Below are positions 1-6,038 of a DNA stretch of 13,665 bases, piece after piece. The stretch is taken from NCBI GenBank assembly GCA_018820005.1, contig JAHJOS010000663.1, forward strand, positions 1 to 13,665. The letters are read 5' to 3'. The stretch comes from Alphaproteobacteria bacterium (GTDB taxonomy: Bacteria; Pseudomonadota; Alphaproteobacteria; Rhizobiales; Devosiaceae). Both the position numbers and the translations under genes were made by a program. Below the pieces are notes generated by a model. It had not been told where the DNA came from and ran no database searches. It worked only from the letters and a program-made list of their open reading frames with translations. Position 1 is the stretch's first letter; every line of letters starts with the position of its first letter.

Positions 1-1
1 C

Positions 2-1054
2 AAATGGGCCTTTGGTATCGAGGAAGAGCTGAGCGCCGCCACGGCCGACAGTATCTACGACCGCATCGATGCAGCCTTGGCGACGCCTGCCCTGCTGCCG
101 CGCGCTTTCCTCGACCGCGCCAAGGTCGAGGTGATCGCCACGACCGAATTCGCGCTCGATACGCTGCCGCATCACCAAAAGATGCTGGCTGACGGCTATA
201 TCGGCCGCGTGCGCACCACCTATCGCCCCGACGATGTGACCAATCCGGATCGGGCAGGGCTCCCCGAGCGGCTGCACAAGTTTGGCGAGCTGACCGGTGA
301 GGACGTTTCCAGCTGGAATGGCCTGATCAACGCCCACCGCATTCGCCGCGCTTTTTTCCGCCAATATGGCGCCGTCGCCACCGACCATGGCATGCCCACC
401 GCCAATACGGCCGATCTGCCCTTGGTCGAGAAACAGGCGCTGCTCGATCGCGTGCTCGCCGGCACGCAGAGCCTCGCCGACAACGACCTGTTCCGCGCCC
501 AGATGATGACCGAAATGGCACTCCTGGCCTGCGAAGACGGCATGGTCATGCAGCTGCACGCCGGCGCCCGCCGCAATACTGATCCGCAACTGATGGCCGA
601 ACGCGGCGCTGATCTAGGCGCCGATATCCCCGGCACCACCGATTATGTCACCGGACTCTCGGCGCTGCTGGCGCGCTGCGGCAATCACCCCAATTTCCGC
701 CTGCTGATGTTCACGCTGGACGAAACCAACTACGCCCGCGAACTGGCTCCCATGGCCGGCTTCTGGCCCAGCCTGATGATCGGGCCGCCATGGTGGTTCC
801 ACGACAGCCCGCAGGGCATTCGCCGCTACCTCGACCAGGTGGTGGAAAGCGCCGGCTTCTACAATCTGGCCGGGTTCAACGACGATACGCGCGCGCTGCT
901 CTCCATTCCGGCGCGCCACGATGTCTGGCGCCGCGAAGTCAGCGGCTTCCTCGGCCGCTGGGTCGGCGAAAACCGCCTCAGCATATCGAGTGCCCGCGAG
1001 ATCGCGCGGCACCTCAGCTATCAGGCGGCCAAGGACGCCTATCGGATCAAATAG
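2..1054 (+). CDS. uxaC: Uronate isomerase UxaC (glucuronate isomerase), 5' end cut by window
   Basis: UxaC interconverts D-glucuronate/D-fructuronate and D-galacturonate/D-tagaturonate, the first cytoplasmic step of hexuronate catabolism; it belongs to the amidohydrolase superfamily. The open frame runs in from the left edge, and 350 residues remain of a family length near 470, so roughly the first 120 residues, including the N-terminal HxH metal motif, lie outside the window. Family hallmarks are visible: the FTLDETNYARELAPMAG segment, then GPPWWFHDSP, then the FNDDTRALLSIPARHD block near the C-terminus. The internal TTG at 77 is not a start, because the frame continues upstream with UxaC-like sequence. 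The gene ends at TAG 1052-1054, and a strong hairpin follows 11 bases later. Upstream partners, probably other uronate genes, cannot be seen. Confidence 0.96.
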   Translation, partial: KWAFGIEEELSAATADSIYDRIDAALATPALLPRAFLDRAKVEVIATTEFALDTLPHHQKMLADGYIGRVRTTYRPDDVTNPDRAGLPERLHKFGELTGEDVSSWNGLINAHRIRRAFFRQYGAVATDHGMPTANTADLPLVEKQALLDRVLAGTQSLADNDLFRAQMMTEMALLACEDGMVMQLHAGARRNTDPQLMAERGADLGADIPGTTDYVTGLSALLARCGNHPNFRLLMFTLDETNYARELAPMAGFWPSLMIGPPWWFHDSPQGIRRYLDQVVESAGFYNLAGFNDDTRALLSIPARHDVWRREVSGFLGRWVGENRLSISSAREIARHLSYQAAKDAYRIK

Positions 1055-1062
1055 TCTGGTCC

Positions 1063-1086
1063 TGGCGGGGGCGTCAGCCCCCGTTA
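1063..1086. terminator. Hairpin between convergent genes, possible two-way terminator
   Basis: A perfect 7-bp stem, CGGGGGC (1066-1072) and GCCCCCG (1077-1083), encloses the four-base loop GTCA; two G-T pairs and one T-A pair extend it outward. It lies just after the uxaC stop and abuts the TAA stop (1084-1086) of the minus-strand small gene, so it could end transcription from both sides. There is no good run of T on either side, so it is not a canonical intrinsic terminator. Confidence 0.5.
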
Positions 1087-1239
1087 TCGCGACTTCAACA
1101 TCACCGCGATCACCAGCACGACGCCGGTGATCAGCAGCACGATCAGCCCACCCAGGCCATTGCCGGCTTGCCGGAGCAGGCCAGGGCGGCCTGGCGGATG
1201 TGAGGGTAGGTCTGCGCTATTCAAGCTGTGATGCGTCAT
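1084..1239 (-). CDS. Small single-span membrane protein, unknown function (51 aa)
   Basis: A 51-residue product whose N-terminal half is polar and proline/glycine-rich, and whose C-terminal half (about 29-48, GGLIVLLITGVVLVIAVML) is one strongly hydrophobic helix ending in a basic KSR tail. This is the profile of a small inner-membrane peptide anchored at its C-terminus. The ATG at 1239 is preferred over the farther upstream in-frame ATG (1305) because GGGGAGGAG sits just before it with good spacing. I do not recognise a family. It converges on uxaC and is divergent from the kinase gene at 1457. The ribosome-binding site and the clean membrane segment argue that the gene is real. Confidence 0.6.
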   Translation of the reverse strand: MTHHSLNSADLPSHPPGRPGLLRQAGNGLGGLIVLLITGVVLVIAVMLKSR

Positions 1240-1456
1240 AGAAGGCTCCTCCCCGAAGTCCCACTGTTTGCATCGTGCCATCATGCGCCCCGCCCCGCTA
1301 AACAACTCCTTGCGGGCCTGCGCTTTGTGTCGATAGGGTTGCTATTGTGTCAAATTAGCAGTGTCGCGGCATTGTGTGCCTCGCTCTGATCAACATTTGC
1401 TCCCATGCCATAGTGACCCAGTACACCACAGACTGCGCTTCTGCTCTAATGGCCCC

Positions 1457-2308
1457 ATGATGAATCAGTCGCCTGCCGAAACGGCCCTGAGCCGAGCCAT
1501 GATCCGTTGGTCCCTGACCAAGTCCACGCCGGTTGCCGAAACGGCAACAAGCTGGATTTTCCGGGTCGAGCAGAACGGGCGCAATTTCGCGGCGCTCAAG
1601 ATCCTCAAGCCCGAGACTGCGCATGAGGAACGCCGCGGTTCGGTGCTGCTCAATTGGTACGCTGGCGAAGGCGCTGCCACCGTGTTCGACATGCATGGCG
1701 ATACGCTCTTTATGGAGTGGCTCGATGGCGGCACGCTGGGCGATCCGGTGCGGGCCGGCCGCGATGACGAAGCCACCATCGCCGTGTGCACCGTGGTGGC
1801 GGGCCTGCACCGGCCGCGCCCCGACGCGCCCGAGGATTTGCAGGGCCTGCGGGAACGCTTCACCGCGCTGTTTGAGACCGACGTGCGCGTATGGCCCCAT
1901 ACCGCCCGCGACCTTTATGCGCGGGCTTGCGGCATCGCGCTCAAGCTGTTCGATCGACCGACGGCGACCATTCCCCTTCACGGCGACCTGCACCACGACA
2001 ACATCCTGGCCTCCGATCGCGGCTGGCTGGCCATCGATCCCAAGGGTCTCGTCGGCGATCCAGCCTATGAACTGGCCAATGTCTTTCGCAATCCGGTCGG
2101 CGCCGCGGCGCTGATCGCCAGTCCACGGCGCATTGCGGCCCTCACCGACGCCTTCGAGCAGCGCCTGGGCTATAACCGAAAGCGCATGCTGGGTTGGGCC
2201 GCAGCCCACGCTGCGCTCGCCGCCTGCTGGCACCTGGCCGATGGCAACTCTATCGCCACAGAGCTGGCGGTGCTGCCTCTGCTGCTCAGTGCCTATGATC
2301 AGGCCTAG
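1457..2308 (+). CDS. Aminoglycoside/hydroxyurea-type phosphotransferase, APH(6)/StrB-like kinase
   Basis: A 283-residue protein of the APH(6)/hydroxyurea kinase family (streptomycin 6-phosphotransferase is about the same length). Visible motifs are a nucleotide-site lysine in FAALKIL (about K48), the catalytic loop HGDLHHDN (175-182, catalytic Asp about 177) and the metal-binding DPKGLVGDP segment starting near D194. Family members transfer phosphate from ATP to streptomycin or related compounds; chromosomal homologues in environmental bacteria often have an unproven substrate. The frame stays open to an ATG at 1361, but that extra stretch has no family character, so the ATG pair at 1457/1460 is chosen. 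No clear Shine-Dalgarno precedes it, so the exact start is uncertain. The stop overlaps the convergent transporter's stop in CTAG. Resistance is an inference from family membership only. Confidence 0.88.
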   Translation: MMNQSPAETALSRAMIRWSLTKSTPVAETATSWIFRVEQNGRNFAALKILKPETAHEERRGSVLLNWYAGEGAATVFDMHGDTLFMEWLDGGTLGDPVRAGRDDEATIAVCTVVAGLHRPRPDAPEDLQGLRERFTALFETDVRVWPHTARDLYARACGIALKLFDRPTATIPLHGDLHHDNILASDRGWLAIDPKGLVGDPAYELANVFRNPVGAAALIASPRRIAALTDAFEQRLGYNRKRMLGWAAAHAALAACWHLADGNSIATELAVLPLLLSAYDQA

Positions 2309-2739
2309 CGCCAGGCCACCAGCACCGCGCCGGCCATGATGAAGGCGACGCCCAGCCAATTGGGCGCGCTGAGCTTTTCGCCCAGGAAGATCACGCCAAA
2401 GATCGCCACCAGCACCACGCTGAGCTTGTCGACCGGCGCCACCTGTGCCGCTTGGCCGATCTTGAGGGCGCGAAAATAGGCGATCCAGGAGGCGCCCGTC
2501 GCCAGTCCCGACAGCACCAGGAACAGATAGGTCTTGCTCGAAATGCTATCGAGCGGCTGAAACTGCCCGGTGGCCGCGACAATACCCGCCAGCACCAGCA
2601 ATATTACGCAGGTGCGCACCAGCGTGGCAAAGTCGGAGTTGATGTTCTCGATGCCTACCTTGGCGAAAATGGCCGTCAGCGCCGCGAACCCGGCCGAAAG
2701 CAGCGCCCAGAATTGCCAGCTTTCCCAGAACAGCTTCAT
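2305..2739 (-). CDS. Single-domain EamA/DMT-family membrane transporter
   Basis: A 144-residue integral membrane protein carrying one EamA unit, with about five predicted hydrophobic spans near residues 9-27, 36-55, 69-87, 101-118 and 124-143. The end of the domain has the typical segment KLSVVLVAIFGVIFLGEKL followed by NWLGVAFIMAGAVLV. Most EamA transporters carry two such units in tandem; a single unit implies an (antiparallel) dimer, as in small multidrug-resistance proteins. Substrate cannot be read from sequence. The start at 2739 is chosen because GGGGGG lies six bases before it; the ATG at 2745 abuts that G run, and the farther ATG at 2796 adds non-membrane sequence. It converges on the kinase gene and diverges from the CAP-protein gene. 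Confidence 0.85.
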   Translation of the reverse strand: MKLFWESWQFWALLSAGFAALTAIFAKVGIENINSDFATLVRTCVILLVLAGIVAATGQFQPLDSISSKTYLFLVLSGLATGASWIAYFRALKIGQAAQVAPVDKLSVVLVAIFGVIFLGEKLSAPNWLGVAFIMAGAVLVAWR

Positions 2740-2844
2740 GGACATCCCCCCGTGATGCGCAATAACCAAGGCAAAGCCGGTCGCCCGCTGCCGCAAATTA
2801 CCCTATGTGTTCTGTCACACCCTTGTCGCAACAGGAATGGTTCG

Positions 2845-3351
2845 ATGACGTCTCTGCCCCGCCGCAGTTTACTTTTGCTTGGTGTGTCGGCAGCACTGGC
2901 TGCCTGTTCCACCACCATTCCCGTTTTGCCCAAGACAGCAAGCTCGCCGGAAAACCTCTCCGACGCCGAAATCATGCTGGCCATCAACGCCGTCCGCCGT
3001 GCCAATGGCGCCGCGGCCTGGACCTATAGCATCGCCCTGGAGAACGCTGCCCGTTCCCAGGCCCGCCTGATGGCCAGCAAGGACACCATGAGCCACAATC
3101 TGGGTGTCACCCTGCGCGAGCGCGTCACCGCCGCCGGCTATATCGGTGCGGTCGGCGAGAACGTCGCCAAGGGCTATAAGGACCTTCCCGGCGCCATCCA
3201 GGGCTGGATGGAATCGGCTGGCCATCGCTCGACCCTGCTCAACGGCAAATTCGTCGAATTTGGTCTGGCTGCTGCCCGCAGCAAGAGCGGCAAGGTCTAT
3301 TGGGCCATGATCGCCGGCGGCAGCTTCGCCCCCTGGCTGAGCGCGTCCTGA
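2845..3351 (+). CDS. CAP/SCP-domain lipoprotein
   Basis: A 168-residue exported protein. It opens with a basic-then-hydrophobic signal (RRSLLLLGVSAALAA) and a lipobox LAAC with Cys at 21, so it should be a lipid-anchored envelope protein. Residues about 38-163 form a CAP (cysteine-rich secretory/antigen 5/PR-1) domain: AINAVRRANG, SHNLG (H84), GENVAKG (E105) and the GWMESAGHRSTLL motif (E123, H127), which supplies the usual two-His two-Glu cavity. Bacterial members are generally of unknown biochemical role; some bind lipids or act in the envelope. The ATG at 2845 has AGGA eight bases upstream and places the signal peptide at the N-terminus; the much longer open frame from 2452 is antisense to the transporter and is rejected. 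Confidence 0.9.
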   Translation: MTSLPRRSLLLLGVSAALAACSTTIPVLPKTASSPENLSDAEIMLAINAVRRANGAAAWTYSIALENAARSQARLMASKDTMSHNLGVTLRERVTAAGYIGAVGENVAKGYKDLPGAIQGWMESAGHRSTLLNGKFVEFGLAAARSKSGKVYWAMIAGGSFAPWLSAS

Positions 3352-3448
3352 GGTGCATGCCGCCGTGTGATCGACATTGTGTTGCCCCGCTTGCGAGTGG
3401 ACAACCCAAGACGCCGAGTGGCCTTGCGGTGGCGCGGATACTCGTAAC

Positions 3449-3475
3449 GGGCGGTCTCTGGGCCCTCTATTTTTT
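3449..3475 (+). terminator. Weak candidate intrinsic terminator after the CAP-protein gene
   Basis: A short GGGC/GCCC stem (3449-3452 with 3462-3465) is followed by TCTA and a run of six T (3470-3475). It lies about 100 bases beyond the CAP-protein stop. The stem is only four base pairs, so the call rests mostly on the T run. Confidence 0.25.
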
Positions 3476-3584
3476 ACCTGGAACGACGCAAGGACAGCCC
3501 GTCACGATCCGGTTTGAGCAAGGTCTGGCCAGGCCGCTGTGTCGCAGGCGGAACTGCCAAATGTCATTCCTGCTGGATAGGCGC

Positions 3585-3643
3585 CCCCATCCCCGGCCCC
3601 CCACCCAACCCTGCGTGGGAGCGCTCGCATAGCGGGGATGGGG
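3585..3643. repeat. 11-bp perfect inverted repeat with inner hairpin
   Basis: CCCCATCCCCG (3585-3595) and CGGGGATGGGG (3633-3643) are exact reverse complements 37 bases apart. The interval holds a second stem, CCCAC (3600-3604) with GTGGG (3615-3619), and the palindrome GAGCGCTC (3619-3626). As RNA this would fold into a stable branched hairpin. It is probably one module of an intergenic mosaic repeat. Confidence 0.75.
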
Positions 3644-3679
3644 AGTGTGACACGGGATTTTGACGCGGGGATAAGGTGA

Positions 3680-3705
3680 ATTGGGGTGTTCATGAAGCCC
3701 CCAAT
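3680..3705. repeat. 26-bp imperfect palindrome
   Basis: ATTGGGG (3680-3686) pairs with CCCCAAT (3699-3705), and the centre is the exact palindrome TTCATGAA (3689-3696). Only two symmetric base pairs of the 26-bp dyad do not match. No promoter or gene is close enough to call it an operator with confidence; it fits the surrounding set of palindromic repeat modules. Confidence 0.6.
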
Positions 3706-3715
3706 CCTGCGCCAT

Positions 3716-3790
3716 CCACCGCATTGCCTTCTCCCCTTGAGGGAGAGAGTGGATCGGCGCGCAGCGACGAGACGGATGAGGTGGGCTTGC
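3716..3790. repeat. Intergenic mosaic repeat, copy A
   Basis: The first 21 bases (3716-3736) are identical to 9813-9833. The unit then forms a small TCTCCC/GGGAGA hairpin and runs through a GCGCGCAGCGACGAGACGG core to GATGAGG near its right end. This layout, a CTTCTCCC hairpin followed by a GC-rich core and GATGAGG, resembles abundant intergenic palindromic elements of alphaproteobacteria. The resemblance is from memory; the shared 21-mer is directly visible. Confidence 0.65.
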
Positions 3791-4268
3791 CGTTATCGCC
3801 GTCACGTCCTGCCATCGCAAAACTCCCGCGCGTCTGCTGCAAAACCTGGGCCACCTACCCAGCAGTCCAGTGCAGCCTCGCAAGGGGAAGCGTGACGATC
3901 ACACCACCGCGAATACCGGGGCGTGATGAGAAGAAAGCGATGGCAATTCTGGGCTGCGACGGCGGCAACTGACCCCATTTGGGTCGTTCGCAGCAATCAT
4001 GCCGCTTGCCGAAAGTGGCGGTAGGCAATCATGAGGATACGCACGCGGAAACTACGGTGCCGCTTCGCGAGCGTACGGCCTGGCCCATTCGGAACGTCTG
4101 GCTTCTCGCGCGCCCTGATTTGGACAAGAACGCTCGAGTTCTCGGGTAAAGGAACTTCTTCGGGGCGGCCTCACAGGATAGGAACTCTGGCGACGTAGTG
4201 GGCCATGGCCATCGCCGCTGGGCAATCACACTCAGCCAACCGAAGATTGCAAATGCCCTCGGCCGCGG

Positions 4269-4724
4269 TCAGCCCCTCTGTTTGCGCCGTTCAATCGCCT
4301 TGCCCGAGATCGAGCCAGTCACCAGTGGCCGCAGCAACGCCAATGCCGACGCCATCCCCGCCACGCCAAGTTGCTTGCCAATCACTTCATACATCTGGTC
4401 CTCGATCTGGCGGACGGCGCCATCGAGCGTCCGGCCGTTGCCAGTCAGTTCCAGGGTGACCTGCCTACGGTCCGCCGCGTCTTCGCGGCGCACCACGATA
4501 GCGCGTTTGACCAGTGCATCCACCAACCGACTAGGACTGCCACTCTCGCATACCAGTAGTTCACCCAGCGCCTTCAGCGACAGCGGGCCATGGTCGGCAA
4601 GGCACCGCACGACCTCCGCCTGGGATGGCGTGAGGTCAATCGTCGCAAGTTGCGCGCCAAGCGCGCGGCTGCCTTCCCGCTGAGTGGCGAGGATCAGAAA
4701 ACGGAGTTCTTCTTCAGGCCGCAT
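4269..4724 (-). CDS. MarR-family transcriptional regulator
   Basis: A 151-residue winged-helix repressor of the MarR family, which usually binds palindromic DNA as a dimer and releases it on ligand binding. Residues about 31-97 are the DNA-binding part: LTPSQAEVVRCLADHGPLSL, the helix-turn-helix KALGELL...SPSRLVDALVKR, and the wing with DRRQVTLELTGNG. Helices on both sides should form the dimer. The ATG at 4724 is preferred over 4742 because AAGGGGAG lies just upstream; this start overlaps the end of the hydrolase gene by 11 bases, implying translational coupling in a hydrolase-regulator operon. A tandem palindrome at the operon promoter is the obvious candidate binding site, so autoregulation is likely. 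Ligand unknown. Confidence 0.92.
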   Translation of the reverse strand: MRPEEELRFLILATQREGSRALGAQLATIDLTPSQAEVVRCLADHGPLSLKALGELLVCESGSPSRLVDALVKRAIVVRREDAADRRQVTLELTGNGRTLDGAVRQIEDQMYEVIGKQLGVAGMASALALLRPLVTGSISGKAIERRKQRG

Positions 4725-5568
4725 AGCTCCCCTTGCCGGCATATAACGGCACGATCTGCAGCCGCTTCAGCCGCTCTCCAGCATCTGGATCGTGCGTCGG
4801 CAAGTAAACCACCGGCCGCTCAGACGCAAACTGCCGGACGTTCGCCAGTGTTCGCGCCGTCACACCAGCATTCACGCTGATCCCGTCGATCTTGCCCTCA
4901 AGCGTCAGGCGCTCACTATAGGACGTGTCCCCAGCAAGGAAGATGCTGACATCGCCGCTTTCCACAATCACCGAGAGGTGGTTGGGCGTGTGGCCCGGTG
5001 TCGCTACTGCAACCACTGAACCATCCTTGGTCAGTCGCCTACTCGCTGAGAAAGGGCCATAAGCGCCATCGGTGAGATCGAGCGGCTCCGGGTCGAACCA
5101 GCTCGGCCAACGTTTGGGCAGATGGCCACGCAACATCCCCATAAAGCCGCGGGCACCGGCGACTTCGCCTCGGCTCGCTCGAACAAGGCTCTTCGGAAAG
5201 TGCTGCAGCCCCGCATCATGATCGATATGCATATGTGTGAGCACCACCTGCTTCACGTCGCCTTGGCTAATCCCCAGCGCTCGCAATTGCGGCCCGACTT
5301 CCTGTTCCGGCGCAATATCGAACTGCGCACAATTTCGAAGAAACGGGTGCCAGGACCGCCGTACCTCTTCAAGAAGATAGGTCGCCTGCCCGGTGTCCAC
5401 TACGATGACACCATCGTTATGTTCGATGGCCCAGGCATAAGTGGGTTGCCAGCCACTCCAATTGGCATCGGCGAGCACACCGAAAATTCCGAAAGCCCCG
5501 GGCCGCGGCGCGTCCATCTGCGCCAGCTTTATCCGAACCGCCCCGGTCTGAATTGCATGAACCTTCAT
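4714..5568 (-). CDS. Metallo-beta-lactamase-fold hydrolase, AHL-lactonase-like
   Basis: A 284-residue cytoplasmic hydrolase of the metallo-beta-lactamase fold with a complete di-zinc set: HMHIDH at 112-117, His 193 in TPGHTPNH, Asp 214 in AGDTSYSE and His 259 in YLPTHDPD. The HxHxDH spacing, the length and the absence of an export signal place it nearest the N-acyl-homoserine lactonase group (AttM/AiiB-like), which opens the lactone ring of quorum signals; other lactone or ester substrates are equally possible. Several in-frame ATGs precede the fold (5595, 5580, 5571, 5568). The first lies inside the operator; 5568 has GGA seven bases upstream and is preferred, though 5571 is close behind. 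It is the first gene of an operon with the MarR gene, with an 11-base overlap. Confidence 0.88.
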   Translation of the reverse strand: MKVHAIQTGAVRIKLAQMDAPRPGAFGIFGVLADANWSGWQPTYAWAIEHNDGVIVVDTGQATYLLEEVRRSWHPFLRNCAQFDIAPEQEVGPQLRALGISQGDVKQVVLTHMHIDHDAGLQHFPKSLVRASRGEVAGARGFMGMLRGHLPKRWPSWFDPEPLDLTDGAYGPFSASRRLTKDGSVVAVATPGHTPNHLSVIVESGDVSIFLAGDTSYSERLTLEGKIDGISVNAGVTARTLANVRQFASERPVVYLPTHDPDAGERLKRLQIVPLYAGKGSYAA

Positions 5569-5582
5569 CATCGATTCCATTA

Positions 5583-5612
5583 CATGACGTGTCATATATG
5601 ATGTGTCATGTA
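5583..5612. promoter_or_regulatory. Tandem/palindromic operator of the hydrolase-marR operon
   Basis: Two 12-base direct repeats, ATGACGTGTCAT (5584-5595) and ATGATGTGTCAT (5598-5609), lie 14 bases apart, and the whole 30-base stretch is also a dyad: outer arms ACATGAC/GTCATGT and centre TCATATATGA match, with three mismatched pairs per arm between them. It covers the predicted -10 and transcription start of the minus-strand operon. MarR proteins commonly bind dyads in this position, so the co-transcribed regulator is the likely ligand of this site (inference). Confidence 0.75.
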
Positions 5613-5635
5613 ATTAGCCGAAGTCATGATGTCAA
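5607..5635 (-). promoter_or_regulatory. Promoter of the hydrolase-marR operon
   Basis: On the minus strand a perfect -35 TTGACA (5635-5630) is followed after 17 bases by TACATG (5612-5607) as -10. Expected start of transcription is near 5600, giving a leader of roughly 30 bases before the ATG at 5568. The -10 lies within the operator, consistent with repression by blocking RNA polymerase. Confidence 0.6.
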
Positions 5636-5787
5636 TGCAAGTCCGAGCGGCAACCAGCACGTACAAAACATTGAAGGCAGACATGATTTGGGTCTGCTTG
5701 AGGCTAGGGGCGCAAGTTAAGTCCACCGGACTCGACCAAGCCGCACAGCAGTTAGGTCTGCTTTCCGGCCGTGAACGCAAAAGCTGA
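5626..5787 (+). CDS. Possible small ORF, unknown (53 aa)
   Basis: An open frame of 53 codons begins at ATG 5626, divergent from the hydrolase operon, and ends at TGA 5785-5787. The product would be polar at the start, with a short hydrophobic patch (ADMIWVCLRLG) and a C-terminal LDQAAQQLGLLSGRERKS. It lacks a clear Shine-Dalgarno and its first codons overlap the -35 box of the opposite promoter. I recognise no family. It may be a chance frame or the tail of a decayed gene in this accessory stretch. Confidence 0.2.
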   Translation: MMSMQVRAATSTYKTLKADMIWVCLRLGAQVKSTGLDQAAQQLGLLSGRERKS

Positions 5788-6038
5788 AGTCTGAAACCAC
5801 CCCCGTTTCTGACATTCTAGCCCACGCCAGGAATGACCGAATTGGGGAAAGGCGATGAGCGCCCAGCTATCGCCATGCTGGCTCCAAAAGTGTTCGTCGC
5901 CCACCCTTGCATGGCCCCCGTCACCCCCCGGGCACCCTTTTCCAACAATCTCGCCATCCTTGGCCCAAATTTCCCCCATCGCGCCTTGTCCGTCCCGCCG
6001 CGATTTGACATGACACCGACAACCTTGCGGAGCAGCCC
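5636..6038. other. Intergenic region between hydrolase promoter and etfB
   Basis: About 400 bases with only the doubtful 53-codon frame above. Base usage is less GC-rich and less codon-like than in the flanks up to about 5820. Minor structure includes CCAGC/GCTGG around 5866-5884. A TTGACA at 6005-6010 lies before etfB but has no convincing -10 at 16-18 bases, so the etf promoter remains unassigned. Confidence 0.4.

Larger units (their letters stand above)
3352..4268. other. Gene-free region of about 0.9 kb with palindromic mosaic repeats
   Basis: No open frame here has a ribosome-binding site or protein-like sequence; those present are shadows of repeats. In order it holds a possible weak terminator (3449-3475), an 11-bp inverted repeat with an inner hairpin (3585-3643), a 26-bp imperfect palindrome (3680-3705), a repeat unit shared with the island after the transaldolase gene (3716-3790), a short palindrome GACCC/GGGTC (3971-3985), and a 9-base direct repeat GCAATCATG near 3994 and 4026. 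The part from about 4030 to 4268 is featureless to my eye. This looks like the structured intergenic mosaic elements known in rhizobia, or a decayed insertion site. Confidence 0.6.

Noticed and set aside
1355..2359. A 334-codon minus-strand open frame over the kinase gene
   Set aside because: The plus strand carries HGDLHHDN and DPKGLVGDP kinase motifs; the antisense frame has none and would overlap the transporter gene.
2452..2844. A 131-residue N-terminal extension of the CAP lipoprotein
   Set aside because: It would bury the signal peptide and lipobox inside the protein and is antisense to the transporter; the ATG at 2845 has its own ribosome-binding site.
3585..3836. Possible CRISPR array
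   Set aside because: The palindromes differ from one another and there is no regular repeat-spacer pattern.
3467..3996. Several open frames of 60-140 codons in the gap after the CAP-protein gene
   Set aside because: They translate palindromic repeats, lack ribosome-binding sites and overlap one another on both strands.
6005..6038. TTGACA before etfB as a promoter -35
   Set aside because: No acceptable -10 lies 16-18 bases downstream; that position is occupied by the ribosome-binding site region.
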